Shown piece after piece: positions 43,946 through 52,154 of a stretch of DNA of 64,000 bases. Made by a program: the position numbers and the translations under genes. This DNA is from DASRDR01 sp044867785 (GTDB taxonomy: Bacteria > Methylomirabilota > Methylomirabilia > Rokubacteriales > DASRDR01): the NCBI GenBank assembly GCA_044867785.1, contig JBIOVM010000185.1:1-64000 (forward strand), in the 5' to 3' direction. Each line of letters opens with the position of its first letter. Position 1 is the stretch's first letter. The notes under the pieces were generated by a model, which was given only the letters and a program-made list of their open reading frames with translations, was not told where the DNA came from and searched no databases.

Positions 43946-44695
43946 ATGGGAGGCGAGCTGTCCATTTTGGTGGCCTTCGTGGGAGGGCTCTTCTCCTTCC
44001 TGTCGCCCTGCGTCCTCCCGCTGTTCCCGTCCTACCTGTCCTTCATCACCGGCATGTCGCTCGACCAGATCCAGTCGGCCACCGGCGAAAAGGGCGACGC
44101 CCGCGGCCGGCGGTGGATCCTCGGCAACTCCCTCGCCTTCGTGGCGGGCTTCTCCATGGTCTTCGTCGGCATGGGAGCGTCCTTCAGCGCGCTCGGCCAG
44201 ATCCTCTTCGAGCACCGTGACCGGATCCGTCTCGTCGGCGGGCTCCTCATCATCGTGTTCGGCCTGTACATCGCCGGCGCGCTGCGGCTGCCGTTCCTGG
44301 CCCGCTATCAGCAGATCCAGCTCCGCTCCAAGCCGGCGGGGCTGATCGGGTCGTGGCTCGTCGGGGTGACGTTCGCCATCGGCTGGACGCCGTGCGTCGG
44401 GCCGATCCTCGGCTCGATCCTGTCGCTCGCCGGCACCGCCGAGACGGTGTCGAGCGGCGTGGCGCTCCTGTCCGCCTACTCGGCCGGCCTGGCGCTGCCC
44501 TTCGTGCTCTCGTCCGTCGCGCTCGGCGCGTTCCTGGCGGCGTTCCGCCGCTTCCGGCCCTGGATTCCCGTCGTCGAGCGGACCGCCGGCGTGCTCCTGG
44601 TCGTGGTGGGGATTCTCGTCGCGACGAACTACTTCGTGGTGCTCAACTCCTACGCGCTCGGCCTCACGCCTCAGTGGCTCCTGAAGCGCCTGTAG
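43946..44695 (+). CDS. ccdA: CcdA-type thiol:disulfide electron transporter
   Basis: 249 residues, six to seven membrane helices. The two redox cysteines are Cys22 (LSPCVLPLFPSYLS) and Cys150 (GWTPCVGPILGS) in the typical Pro-flanked motifs. Carries electrons from cytoplasmic thioredoxin across the membrane, usually to apocytochrome c maturation or periplasmic thioredoxins. A TlpA-like partner is encoded at 53358-53945 but not in the same operon. Promoter at 43904-43933. Confidence 0.95.
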   Translation: MGGELSILVAFVGGLFSFLSPCVLPLFPSYLSFITGMSLDQIQSATGEKGDARGRRWILGNSLAFVAGFSMVFVGMGASFSALGQILFEHRDRIRLVGGLLIIVFGLYIAGALRLPFLARYQQIQLRSKPAGLIGSWLVGVTFAIGWTPCVGPILGSILSLAGTAETVSSGVALLSAYSAGLALPFVLSSVALGAFLAAFRRFRPWIPVVERTAGVLLVVVGILVATNYFVVLNSYALGLTPQWLLKRL

Positions 44696-44741
44696 CGCGG
44701 CCGGGCGCCGGAAGCCGTCGGCGCGCTCCTCGGGATTGACG

Positions 44742-45653
44742 GTGCGCGTCCGCGTGACGGTTCCGGCGAGCTCCACCAACCTCGGTCCGGGATTCGACGT
44801 GCTGGGCGTCGCGCTCACCCTCCACAACGTCGCCGAGCTGGCCGAGGCCGACGGCGTGTGCGTGGAGATCGAGGGGGAGGGGGCCGGCAGCCTTCCGCGG
44901 GACGAGCGGAACATCGTGGTCCGGGGGGCCCGGCTGGTCTATCAGGCCGCGGGGCGCCCCTTTCGCGGGCTGGCGGTCCGCCAGCGGAACGGCATACCCC
45001 CGAGCCGCGGGCTCGGGTCCAGCGCGAGCGCGTGGCTGGCGGGCGCACTGGGGGCCAATGCGATTCTCGGCGAGCCGCTCGAGCAGGCGGCCCTCATGGA
45101 TCTCGCGGTCGGGCAGGAGGGGCATCCCGACAACGTCGCCGCCGCCTTGCACGGCGGCGTGACGGTGACCTGCTGGGACGCGGAGACTCGCGCGGTCGTG
45201 GCGCTGCCGGTCACCGACGCCATCGAGTTCGCGGTGCTCGTTCCCGCGTTCGAGGCCTCGACGGCGGCCGCGAGGGCGGCGCTCCCGCCCACCTACACGC
45301 GGTCCGACGCGGTCTACAACGTGGGACGGGTGGCGCTCCTCGTGGCGGCGTGGACGCGCGGCCGCTGGGACCTGGTCGGCGAGGCCATGGGTGACCGCCT
45401 CCACCAGCCCTATCGCGCGCGCGCCATGTTCCCCTGGCTCGGCGGCGTGCTGGAGGCGGCGCGCGGCGCGGGCGCGCTGGGAGCGGCTCTCTCGGGCGCC
45501 GGGCCGTCCGTCCTCGGCATGGCGCGGGCCGGGGGCGGCATGGATGTCGCGCGGGCGATGGAAGACGCCCTCGCGGCAGCGGGGCACCAGGGGCGGGGTC
45601 AGGTCCTGGCGGCGGACGCTCGGGGGGCGTGGGTCGAGCGGCTGCCCTCCTGA
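44742..45653 (+). CDS. thrB: homoserine kinase (GHMP family)
   Basis: Phosphorylates L-homoserine in threonine synthesis; 303 residues. Diagnostic blocks: VPASSTNLGPGFDVLGVAL, ATP-binding PPSRGLGSSASAWLAGAL, GHPDNVAAALHGG and the C-terminal GAALSGAGPSVLGMA. I prefer GTG 44742, which puts the usual VRV start next to VPASS; TTG 44736 is the alternative. It stands apart from other threonine genes, downstream of ccdA by 46 bp. Confidence 0.93.
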   Translation: MRVRVTVPASSTNLGPGFDVLGVALTLHNVAELAEADGVCVEIEGEGAGSLPRDERNIVVRGARLVYQAAGRPFRGLAVRQRNGIPPSRGLGSSASAWLAGALGANAILGEPLEQAALMDLAVGQEGHPDNVAAALHGGVTVTCWDAETRAVVALPVTDAIEFAVLVPAFEASTAAARAALPPTYTRSDAVYNVGRVALLVAAWTRGRWDLVGEAMGDRLHQPYRARAMFPWLGGVLEAARGAGALGAALSGAGPSVLGMARAGGGMDVARAMEDALAAAGHQGRGQVLAADARGAWVERLPS

Positions 45654-45683
45654 CGAGGCCCCTTTTGGCCCCCCCTTTTGGGG

Positions 45684-45713
45684 TTGACGATCCGGGGGAC
45701 CCCTTGCTATGGT
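45684..45713 (+). promoter_or_regulatory. probable promoter for the zinc-ribbon gene
   Basis: TTGACG (45684-45689), 18-base spacer, TATGGT (45708-45713). This leaves a leader of about 210 bases before the gene at 45933. The rest of the 279-bp gap (45654-45932) holds a GAGGAGGTG ribosome-site-like sequence at 45852-45860 before a very short open frame, and no clear terminator for thrB. Confidence 0.45.
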
Positions 45714-45932
45714 CCGCCCAACCGAGACAAACCAGTCTCCGCCTGTGTCATCGCCCCCTCGATCCCGGGTTCCCACGCGCCGCTGAGCGAGCCGCTCGGA
45801 TCCGCGTCCCTGTGTCGTCCCGTGTCCCCCGACCGGACACTCCGACCCCCCGAGGAGGTGAGATTGCCACCGCGATCGTGGCCTCCGTGAAGTGAGCCCC
45901 CGCCCTCGCACGTCAAAGGAGACGCACGGACC

Positions 45933-46277
45933 ATGAGCTTCCAGGACAAGGTTCTGACGTGCCGCGATTGCGGCAAGGAGTTCCTGTTCACAGCCGGCGA
46001 GCAAACCTTCTACGCCGAGAAGGGCTTCCAGCACGAGCCGACCCGGTGTCGGAACTGCCGGGCCACGCGCAAGGGCGGTGCCGGGGGCGGGTCGATGCCA
46101 TTCGACGGCGGGGGCCGGGCGATGTTCCCCGCCGTGTGCTCGGAATGCGGCAAGGAGACGCAGGTGCCGTTCCGTCCGACGGCTGGCAAGCCCGTCTACT
46201 GTCGCGATTGCTTCCAGAAGCGAGGCAGCGGCGGCGCTCGTCCGTCGGGACGACGCAGTCCGGCCTATTCGGACTGA
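45933..46277 (+). CDS. double zinc-ribbon protein (CxxC-x17-CxxC type)
   Basis: 114 residues, small and cytoplasmic. Two Cys4 ribbons: CRDCGKEF...CRNCRAT at residues 10-45 and CSECGKET...CRDCFQK at about 69-97, separated by a Gly-rich linker, with a basic tail. This is a widespread family of unknown function, thought to bind zinc and possibly nucleic acid. AAAGGAG lies upstream of the ATG. Its 3' end overlaps the convergent membrane-protein gene by 13 bases. Confidence 0.85.
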   Translation: MSFQDKVLTCRDCGKEFLFTAGEQTFYAEKGFQHEPTRCRNCRATRKGGAGGGSMPFDGGGRAMFPAVCSECGKETQVPFRPTAGKPVYCRDCFQKRGSGGARPSGRRSPAYSD

Positions 46278-46489
46278 GCGGATCCTTCCGGCGGCTCGCG
46301 CAGCGCCTCGACGAACACGACGACGAGCCCCACGATTCCGAGCGTGATTCCGCCCGCGATGCCGGCGGGAACGGGCGAGGGCAGGGTCTTGCCCGAGAGG
46401 AACATGAGCCCGATGCCGAAGGCGAGCATTCCGAATCCGAGACGCACGCGCGGCGTCAGGACGGGCTCGACTGTCCGGTCAGGGGCCAT
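46265..46489 (-). CDS. small two-helix membrane protein
   Basis: 74 residues from the ATG at 46489 (an in-frame ATG at 46522 is also possible). Two hydrophobic segments (LGFGMLAFGIGLMFLSG and GIAGGITLGIVGLVVVFVEAL) joined by a short Pro-containing loop. No recognised family. Divergent from dcd and convergent with the zinc-ribbon gene. Supported mainly by its composition and helix pattern. Confidence 0.5.
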   Translation of the reverse strand: MAPDRTVEPVLTPRVRLGFGMLAFGIGLMFLSGKTLPSPVPAGIAGGITLGIVGLVVVFVEALREPPEGSAQSE

Positions 46490-46558
46490 CGCCCCGTACT
46501 CTAGCACGCGGCGCTCGGCCATTCGCGGCCGGCGAGGAATGCAAAAGGCGCAAAAGAC

Positions 46559-46587
46559 TTGACTGTTCTGGGGGCGGGGGCTACGCT
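46559..46587 (+). promoter_or_regulatory. sigma70-type promoter for dcd-pup
   Basis: TTGACT (46559-46564), 17-base spacer, TACGCT (46582-46587), with an A-rich stretch just upstream (GCAAAAGGCGCAAAAG). About 45 bases before the dcd start. Confidence 0.6.
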
Positions 46588-46635
46588 GAGCCTCGGCTGC
46601 GGGGGCGGTTGCCCGTCCTCGCAGCCGGTGCCGGT

Positions 46636-47190
46636 GTGACAATCAAGAGCGATCGGTGGATCAAGCGGATGGCCCTCGAGAAGGGCATGATCGAGCCTTT
46701 CGAGGAGCGGCAGTTCCGCAGCGGCGTGATCTCCTACGGGCTGTCTTCCTACGGCTACGACATCCGGATCGCCGACTCGTTCAAGATCTTCACCAACGTG
46801 TTCAACACGGTCGTCGACCCCAAGTCGTTCGACTCGCGGTCCTTCGTCGACTTCCAGGGTGACGTGTGCGTCATCCCGCCGAACTCATTCGCCCTCGGCC
46901 GGTCGATCGAGTACTTCCGGATTCCCCGGAGCGTGATGACGATCTGCGTCGGGAAGTCGACGTACGCGCGGTGCGGGATCATCACGAACGTCACGCCGTT
47001 CGAGCCGGAGTGGGAAGGCTACGTGACGCTCGAGATCTCGAACACGACTCCGTTGCCGGCCCGGATCTACGCCAACGAGGGCATCGCGCAGGTGTTGTTC
47101 TTCGAGTCGGACGAGACCTGCGCGGTCTCGTACGCGGACCGTCAGGGCAAGTACCAGGCGCAGCAAGGCATCGTGCTGCCCAAGGTGTAG
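46636..47190 (+). CDS. dcd: dCTP deaminase
   Basis: Converts dCTP to dUTP for thymidylate synthesis; 184 residues. Trimeric dUTPase-fold motifs: SSYGYDIRIADSFKIF, GKSTYARCGI and the nucleotide/metal stretch QVLFFESDETCAVSY. GTG 46636 gives the normal family N-terminus (VTIKSDRWIKRMA). It precedes pup by 10 bp and shares its promoter. Confidence 0.95.
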   Translation: MTIKSDRWIKRMALEKGMIEPFEERQFRSGVISYGLSSYGYDIRIADSFKIFTNVFNTVVDPKSFDSRSFVDFQGDVCVIPPNSFALGRSIEYFRIPRSVMTICVGKSTYARCGIITNVTPFEPEWEGYVTLEISNTTPLPARIYANEGIAQVLFFESDETCAVSYADRQGKYQAQQGIVLPKV

Positions 47191-47200
47191 GAGAAGCCAC

Positions 47201-47401
47201 ATGGCCGACCAGCAGAAGAAGAAGGTAGAGCGGCCGAAGGGCGACGGGGACGGCGACGGGGCGTCCGCGAATCCCGAGGTGTCGAAGAAGGGCAAGAAGA
47301 TCAAGGAAGACCTCGACAAGCTTCTGGACGAGATCGACGACATCCTGGAGGAGAACGCCGAGGAATTCGTCAAGAGCTACGTCCAACGGGGCGGGGAATA
47401 G
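47201..47401 (+). CDS. pup: prokaryotic ubiquitin-like protein Pup
   Basis: 66 residues, the normal Pup length. The N-terminal half is Lys/Gly/Asp-rich and disordered. The C-terminal half carries the coiled proteasome-ATPase-binding helix LDEIDDILEENAEEFVKSYV and ends QRGGE. The terminal Glu means it can be ligated by PafA without prior deamidation by Dop (mycobacterial Pup ends in Gln). AGGAG lies 7 bases before the ATG. Unusually, no dop, pafA, mpa or proteasome genes are in this window; it sits between dcd and an FmdB-type gene. Confidence 0.92.
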   Translation: MADQQKKKVERPKGDGDGDGASANPEVSKKGKKIKEDLDKLLDEIDDILEENAEEFVKSYVQRGGE

Positions 47402-47408
47402 GGCGGCG

Positions 47409-47618
47409 ATGCCGATCTACGAGTACCGGTGCGGCGCGTGCGGGCGGGCGTTCGAGCGGCTCGTCTACGGGCCGGAGGCCGTGCAGTGCCCTGCTTGCGA
47501 CAGCGCGAGCGTGACGCGTCTGCTGTCCTTGTTCGGGATGAAGACCGGACAGGGCGCCGTGGCCTCGGCGGGCGGCGGCGGGTGCGGCTGCGGTCGAGGC
47601 GGGTGCGGCTGCCACTGA
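47409..47618 (+). CDS. FmdB-type small zinc ribbon protein
   Basis: 69 residues. MPIYEYRCGACGRAFE with a second CPAC (CxxC...CxxC) gives the classic putative regulatory FmdB zinc ribbon. The tail is extremely Gly/Cys-rich (GGGGCGCGRGGCGCH), adding further possible metal ligands. Starts 7 bp after pup and is the last gene before an intrinsic terminator. Confidence 0.9.
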   Translation: MPIYEYRCGACGRAFERLVYGPEAVQCPACDSASVTRLLSLFGMKTGQGAVASAGGGGCGCGRGGCGCH

Positions 47619-47653
47619 CGCGCGGCGCCCCAGCACGCGCGATCGAGTGGCGG

Positions 47654-47681
47654 GGGGCCGAGAGGCCCCTTTCGCGTTTTT
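47654..47681 (+). terminator. intrinsic terminator after dcd-pup-fmdB
   Basis: Stem GGGGCC/GGCCCC (47654-47659 with 47664-47669), GAGA tetraloop, followed by TTT and, after CGCG, a run of five T (47677-47681). The only terminator in the window with a T-tract. Confidence 0.7.
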
Positions 47682-47706
47682 GCGGCCCGGCCGAGGAGCG
47701 AGCCAC

Positions 47707-50700
47707 GTGGACACGCGCCTGACGGCGGGGGACGTGTCCGAGGCCTTCACCCTCGAGGCGAAGTACCGGCTCGAGGACGGGCGCATCTTCCTCTCCGGCA
47801 TCCAGGCCCTGGTCCGACTGCCGCTCGACCAGCATCGCGCCGACCGGCGGCGCGGCCTCCGGACCGCCACGCTCATCTCCGGTTACCGGGGGTCACCGCT
47901 CGGGGGGCTCGACCAGACGGTCGAGCGACACCGGGCGCTCTTGGCCGAGCACCAGGTCGTGTTCATCTCGGGCGTCAACGAGGACCTGGGCGCCACCGCG
48001 GTGTTCGGAAGCCAGCTCGCCCACGTCTACGGCGGCGCGCGCCACGACGGCGTCCTCGGCATGTGGTACGGGAAGGCGCCCGGCGTCGACCGCAGCGGCG
48101 ACATCCTGCGCCACGCGAACTTCGCGGGCGTCGGGCGTCACGGTGGCGTGCTGGCCCTCGCGGGGGACGACCCGCAAGCCAAGTCCTCGACCCTCCCGAC
48201 GCACTCCGAGGTCGCCTTCTACGACTTCCACATGCCGGTCCTCTTCCCCGGGAGCGTCCAGGACATCCTCGACCTGGGGCGCCTCGGATTCGAGCTGTCG
48301 CGCTACTCGGGACTCTGGGTGGCGCTCAAGGTCGTGACCGACGTCGCCGATGCGGTCGGCACCGCGACGGTGCACCCCGACCGGGTCGCGATCGTCGACC
48401 CGGGCTTCACCTTCGAGGGCCGCCCCTGGGAGGTTCGCCAGCCGCCCGGCCTCCTGCCTCCCTACACGCTCGACGTGGAGCGCGAGATCGTGTACGGGCG
48501 CCTGGAGGCCGCCCGGGCATTCGCTGCCGCCAACGGGATCAACCGGATCACGGTCCCGACGCCCGGCGCGTGGCTGGGGATCGTGTCGGCCGGCAAGGCG
48601 TACTACGACCTCCGGCAGGCGCTGGCCGACCTGGGGCTCGACGACGAGGCCCTCCGGCGCCACGGGATCCGCCTCCTGAAGCTCGGCATGCTCTTCCCCC
48701 TCGAGCGGGGGATCGTGACGGAGTTCGCGCGAGGGCTGGAGGAGGTGCTCGTCGTCGAGGAGAAGCGCGGCTTCCTCGAGCTGCTCCTTCGCGAAGCGCT
48801 CTACGATCTCTCCGATCGCCCGCGCATCGTCGGCAAGCGCGACGAGGCGGGCCAAGTTCTCGTGCCGGCCGACGGCGAGCTCGACGCCGACGCGGTCGCC
48901 CGTGTCGTCGCCCGCCGGCTCGAGCGGCGGCTCGCGCTCGACTCGGTCCGCGCCCGGGTGGCGGTGATCGAGGCCGCCCGGGAGCGGCCGGTGTCACTCA
49001 CCCTGGCGCGCCCGCCGTTCTTCTGCTCCGGGTGCCCGCACAACCGCTCGACCGTCGTGCCCGAGGGCTCGATGGCCGCCGCCGGCATCGGCTGTCACGG
49101 GCTCGCCATGAACATGGGCCGCAACGTCTTCGGGATCACCCAGATGGGGGGCGAGGGGGCGCAGTGGGTGGGCCTCGCCCCGTTCGTCGACGTGCCGCAC
49201 CTGTTCCAGCAGCTCGGGGACGGGACGCTCTTCCACTCCGGATCGCTCGCGATCCGCCAGGCGGTCTCCGCGGGCACGAACGTCACGTTCAAGATCCTCT
49301 ACAACTCGGCAGTCGCGATGACCGGCGGGCAGGACGCGGCGGGCGCGGTGCCGGTCCCGGATCTGACCCGTCAGCTGGAGGCCGAGGGCGTGCGTCGGAT
49401 CCTGGTGCTGACCGACGAGCCCGACAAGTACGGAGGGGATGCGCGCTGGGCGCCCGGCACGGAGGTCTGGCACCGTGATCGCCTCGACGAGGCCCAGCGG
49501 ATCCTGCGCGAGGCCCCGGGCGTCACCGCGCTGATCTACGACCAGCGCTGCGCCGCGGAGAAGCGTCGACTCCGGAAGCGAGGAAAGCTCCCCGATCCGG
49601 CCCTGCGCGTGGTGATCAACGAGCTCGTCTGCGAGGGATGCGGCGATTGCGGGGTCAAGTCGAACTGCCTGTCGGTCCAGCCCGTGGAGACGGAGTTCGG
49701 CCGCAAGACGCAGATCCACCAGTCATCGTGCAACAAGGACTACTCGTGCCTGCGGGGTGACTGCCCGTCCTTCCTCACGGTCGTGCCGGTCGGTGGCGCG
49801 CGCCCGCGATCGCGCAAGCGGTACACGGTCGCGCGCGAGCTGCCCGAGCCGGAGCTGCGCGTGCGCCGCGCGGCGAACCTCTTCCTGATGGGGATCGGCG
49901 GCACCGGCGTGGTCACGGTGAACCAGGTGTTGGGGACGGCGGCGCTCCTCTACGGCAAGCACGTCGCCGGGCTGGACCAGACGGGCTTGAGTCAGAAGGG
50001 TGGGCCGGTCGTCTCTCACCTCTGCGTGGCCGACACCGAGGCGGACGTGGCCGGGAAGGTGGGCGTGGCCGAGGCCGACGCGTACCTGGGCTTCGACCTC
50101 CTCGTCGCGACCGCCCCGCCCAACCTCTTGCGGGCGCGCCCCGACCTCACGATCGCGGTCGTGTCCACCACTCAGGTTCCGACGGGGGCGATGGTCGCTT
50201 CGACGGACGTGCCGTTCCCGGACCCCGGCGGGCTCCTCACGGCGATCAACCGCGTGAGCCGGAAGGACGAGAACGTCTTCGTCGACGCCCTGGGGCTCGG
50301 GGAAGCGCTCTTCGGGGATCACATGGCCGCCAACATGATCGTCCTGGGGGCAGCCTACCAGGCGGGCGCGATCCCGATCCGGGCGGCCGCCATCGAGCGA
50401 GCCATCGCCCTCAACGGGGTTCAGGTCGAGATGAACACTCAGGCGTTCCGCGTCGGCCGGCTCGTGGTGGCCGAGCCCGGCTGGACGGGCACGGTGGAGC
50501 GAAGCCGCGCCGGCGCGGTAGCGATTCGCGGCGAGCTCACGGCAGAGGCGCGGGCCCTGGTCGATTCCGTGAGTGCCGCCGGCGAGCTTCGACGCCTCCT
50601 GGCGGCGCGCGTCCCGGAGCTGATCGCTTATCAGGATGCGCGGTACGCGGGGCGCTACGTCGACTTCGTCGCGAGGGTCGCCGCGGCGGAGCGGGCCGCA

Positions 50701-51189
50701 GTGCCGGGGGAGAGCCGCCTGGCCGAGGCCGTGGCGCGGTACCTCTACAAGCTGATGGCCTACAAGGACGAGTACGAGGTCGCCCGCCTCCACCTCCGAC
50801 CCGAGGTGAGGGAGTCGATCCGCGCCGAGCTGGGCGAGGCCGCCGTGCGCTACCAGCTCCACCCGCCGCTGCTCCGGGCGCTCGGGCTCGAGCGAAAGCT
50901 CTCGCTCGGGACCTGGGTCGAGGGCGTGTTCCGGCTCCTGGTCGTCTGCCGCGGACTCCGCGGCACCGCGCTCGATCCGTTCGGGTACGCCCGGGTCCGT
51001 CGGGTCGAGCGGACGCTGGTGGAGGACTACCGGGGCATGGTCGAGCGCGCAATCGCCGGACTCGGGCCGGCGAGTCACGAGCGCGCGGTCCGGATCGCGT
51101 GCCTTCCGGACGTCGTGCGCGGCTACGAGGAGGTCAAGCTCCGGAGCGTCCAGCGTTTCCGCGAGGCGGCGCAGGGCTTGGGCGCCTGA
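47707..51189 (+). CDS. single-chain indolepyruvate ferredoxin oxidoreductase
   Basis: 1160 residues. Oxidative decarboxylation of aryl- or branched-chain 2-oxo acids to acyl-CoA with ferredoxin as acceptor is the family role. The alpha-type part runs from ISGYRGSPLGGLDQTV through the TPP region (GIGCHGLAMNMGRNVFG, MGGEGAQW). Near residues 640-700 is a Cys-rich segment (CEGCGDCGVKSNC, then SSCNKDYSCLRGDC). The gamma-type part starts FLMGIGGTGVVTVNQVLG with GLSQKGGPVVSHL. GTG 47707 has GAGGAG 8 bases away. A LysR gene starts 14 bp downstream. Confidence 0.93.
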   Translation: MDTRLTAGDVSEAFTLEAKYRLEDGRIFLSGIQALVRLPLDQHRADRRRGLRTATLISGYRGSPLGGLDQTVERHRALLAEHQVVFISGVNEDLGATAVFGSQLAHVYGGARHDGVLGMWYGKAPGVDRSGDILRHANFAGVGRHGGVLALAGDDPQAKSSTLPTHSEVAFYDFHMPVLFPGSVQDILDLGRLGFELSRYSGLWVALKVVTDVADAVGTATVHPDRVAIVDPGFTFEGRPWEVRQPPGLLPPYTLDVEREIVYGRLEAARAFAAANGINRITVPTPGAWLGIVSAGKAYYDLRQALADLGLDDEALRRHGIRLLKLGMLFPLERGIVTEFARGLEEVLVVEEKRGFLELLLREALYDLSDRPRIVGKRDEAGQVLVPADGELDADAVARVVARRLERRLALDSVRARVAVIEAARERPVSLTLARPPFFCSGCPHNRSTVVPEGSMAAAGIGCHGLAMNMGRNVFGITQMGGEGAQWVGLAPFVDVPHLFQQLGDGTLFHSGSLAIRQAVSAGTNVTFKILYNSAVAMTGGQDAAGAVPVPDLTRQLEAEGVRRILVLTDEPDKYGGDARWAPGTEVWHRDRLDEAQRILREAPGVTALIYDQRCAAEKRRLRKRGKLPDPALRVVINELVCEGCGDCGVKSNCLSVQPVETEFGRKTQIHQSSCNKDYSCLRGDCPSFLTVVPVGGARPRSRKRYTVARELPEPELRVRRAANLFLMGIGGTGVVTVNQVLGTAALLYGKHVAGLDQTGLSQKGGPVVSHLCVADTEADVAGKVGVAEADAYLGFDLLVATAPPNLLRARPDLTIAVVSTTQVPTGAMVASTDVPFPDPGGLLTAINRVSRKDENVFVDALGLGEALFGDHMAANMIVLGAAYQAGAIPIRAAAIERAIALNGVQVEMNTQAFRVGRLVVAEPGWTGTVERSRAGAVAIRGELTAEARALVDSVSAAGELRRLLAARVPELIAYQDARYAGRYVDFVARVAAAERAAVPGESRLAEAVARYLYKLMAYKDEYEVARLHLRPEVRESIRAELGEAAVRYQLHPPLLRALGLERKLSLGTWVEGVFRLLVVCRGLRGTALDPFGYARVRRVERTLVEDYRGMVERAIAGLGPASHERAVRIACLPDVVRGYEEVKLRSVQRFREAAQGLGA

Positions 51190-51203
51190 ACGGCGCCGAC
51201 GTC

Positions 51204-52112
51204 ATGGATCTCCGTCAGCTCGAGGTCTTTGCCGGGGTGTACGAGCTCCGGAGCTTCTCCCGCGCCGCCTCGGCGCTCCGGCTGACGCAGTCCACCGTGA
51301 GCGAGCACGTCCGCCTCCTGGAAGAGGAGCTCGGGACGCGGGTCTTCGACCGTCTGAGCCGCGAGACCGTGCCGACCCGCGCGGGCGAGCTCCTCTACGG
51401 CTATGCGCGGCAGATGCTGCTCCTCCGGGCGGAGGCGCGGCAGGCCCTCGACCAGTTCCTCGGCCAGGTCACCGGGACGCTCCTCGTGGGGGCGAGCACG
51501 ATCCCCGGCGAGTACGTGCTGCCGGCGGTCATCGGCCGCTTCCGCGGGCGGCATCCCCGCGTCGCCATCACGCTCCAGATCTCCGACTCGCGCGGGATCT
51601 CGCAGGCCGTGCTGGACGGACAGGTGGACGTGGGCGTCGTGGGCGCCGATCCCGGCAACCGCGTGCTCGAGACGCGGGCGCTGATGCCGGACGAGCTCGT
51701 TCTCGTGATCCCGCCGAGCCACGCGTGGGCCGGCCGCCAAGAGGCCACGCTCGCCGAGCTCCGGACCGAGCCGTTGATCGTGCGCGAGCCGGGTTCGGGG
51801 TCGCGCCAGGCGCTCGAGCGGGCGCTGGAGACGTCGGGGCGCGGCCTCGGGGACATGCAGGTGGTCGCCGAGATGGGGTCCACCAGCGCGATCAAGCAGG
51901 CCGTGAAGGCGGGCGTCGGCGTGTCGATCGTGTCGCGCCGCGCGGTCGAGGACGAGTGCAGGCACGGTCTTCTGGGGTGCGTGAAGCTCAAGGACCTGGC
52001 GGTCACGCGGCAGTTCTACATGGTCGTCCACACCGGTCGCTCGCGCTCGCCCCTCTGCCAGGCGTTCCTGGAGTTCCTGAAGAGCGACGGCCAACCGCCT
52101 CTGGCTCCCTGA
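51204..52112 (+). CDS. LysR-family regulator, possibly selenium-metabolism associated
   Basis: 302 residues. N-terminal winged HTH (MDLRQLEVFAGVYELRSFS, TQSTVSEHVRLLEEELG) and a periplasmic-binding-like effector domain (LLVGASTIPGEYVLPAVIGR). The EHVRLLEEELGTRVF / GASTIPGEYVLP pattern is like the CysB/CysL-type LysR proteins annotated as selenium-metabolism associated in other bacteria; I infer this from memory of the family, not a search. Together with the Sec protein at 18314 it supports selenium use by this organism. Its direct target could equally be the oxidoreductase operon. Confidence 0.85.
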   Translation: MDLRQLEVFAGVYELRSFSRAASALRLTQSTVSEHVRLLEEELGTRVFDRLSRETVPTRAGELLYGYARQMLLLRAEARQALDQFLGQVTGTLLVGASTIPGEYVLPAVIGRFRGRHPRVAITLQISDSRGISQAVLDGQVDVGVVGADPGNRVLETRALMPDELVLVIPPSHAWAGRQEATLAELRTEPLIVREPGSGSRQALERALETSGRGLGDMQVVAEMGSTSAIKQAVKAGVGVSIVSRRAVEDECRHGLLGCVKLKDLAVTRQFYMVVHTGRSRSPLCQAFLEFLKSDGQPPLAP

Positions 52113-52150
52113 CCGTCCCCGGCCGCGCCACCGAGAGCGGTCAGGGAGCC
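52103..52150. terminator. bidirectional terminator-like hairpin between convergent genes
   Basis: Perfect 13-bp inverted repeat (52103-52115 with 52138-52150) around a 22-base loop. It begins inside the last codons of the LysR gene and ends just before the stop of the convergent transglutaminase-like gene (52155). No T-tract. Confidence 0.65.
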
Positions 52151-52154
52151 GGCG

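Noticed and set aside
45655..45683. Terminator after thrB
   Set aside because: The CCCCTTTTGG blocks are direct repeats and do not form a stable stem.
45858..45890. Leader peptide before the zinc-ribbon gene
   Set aside because: A GAGGAGGTG precedes a roughly 8-10 codon frame, but there is no regulatory codon run or attenuator hairpin to support it.
47201..47401. UBact rather than Pup
   Set aside because: UBact proteins lack the EIDDILEENAEEFV helix; this sequence has the canonical Pup C-terminal helix, with only the QRGGE end being UBact-like.
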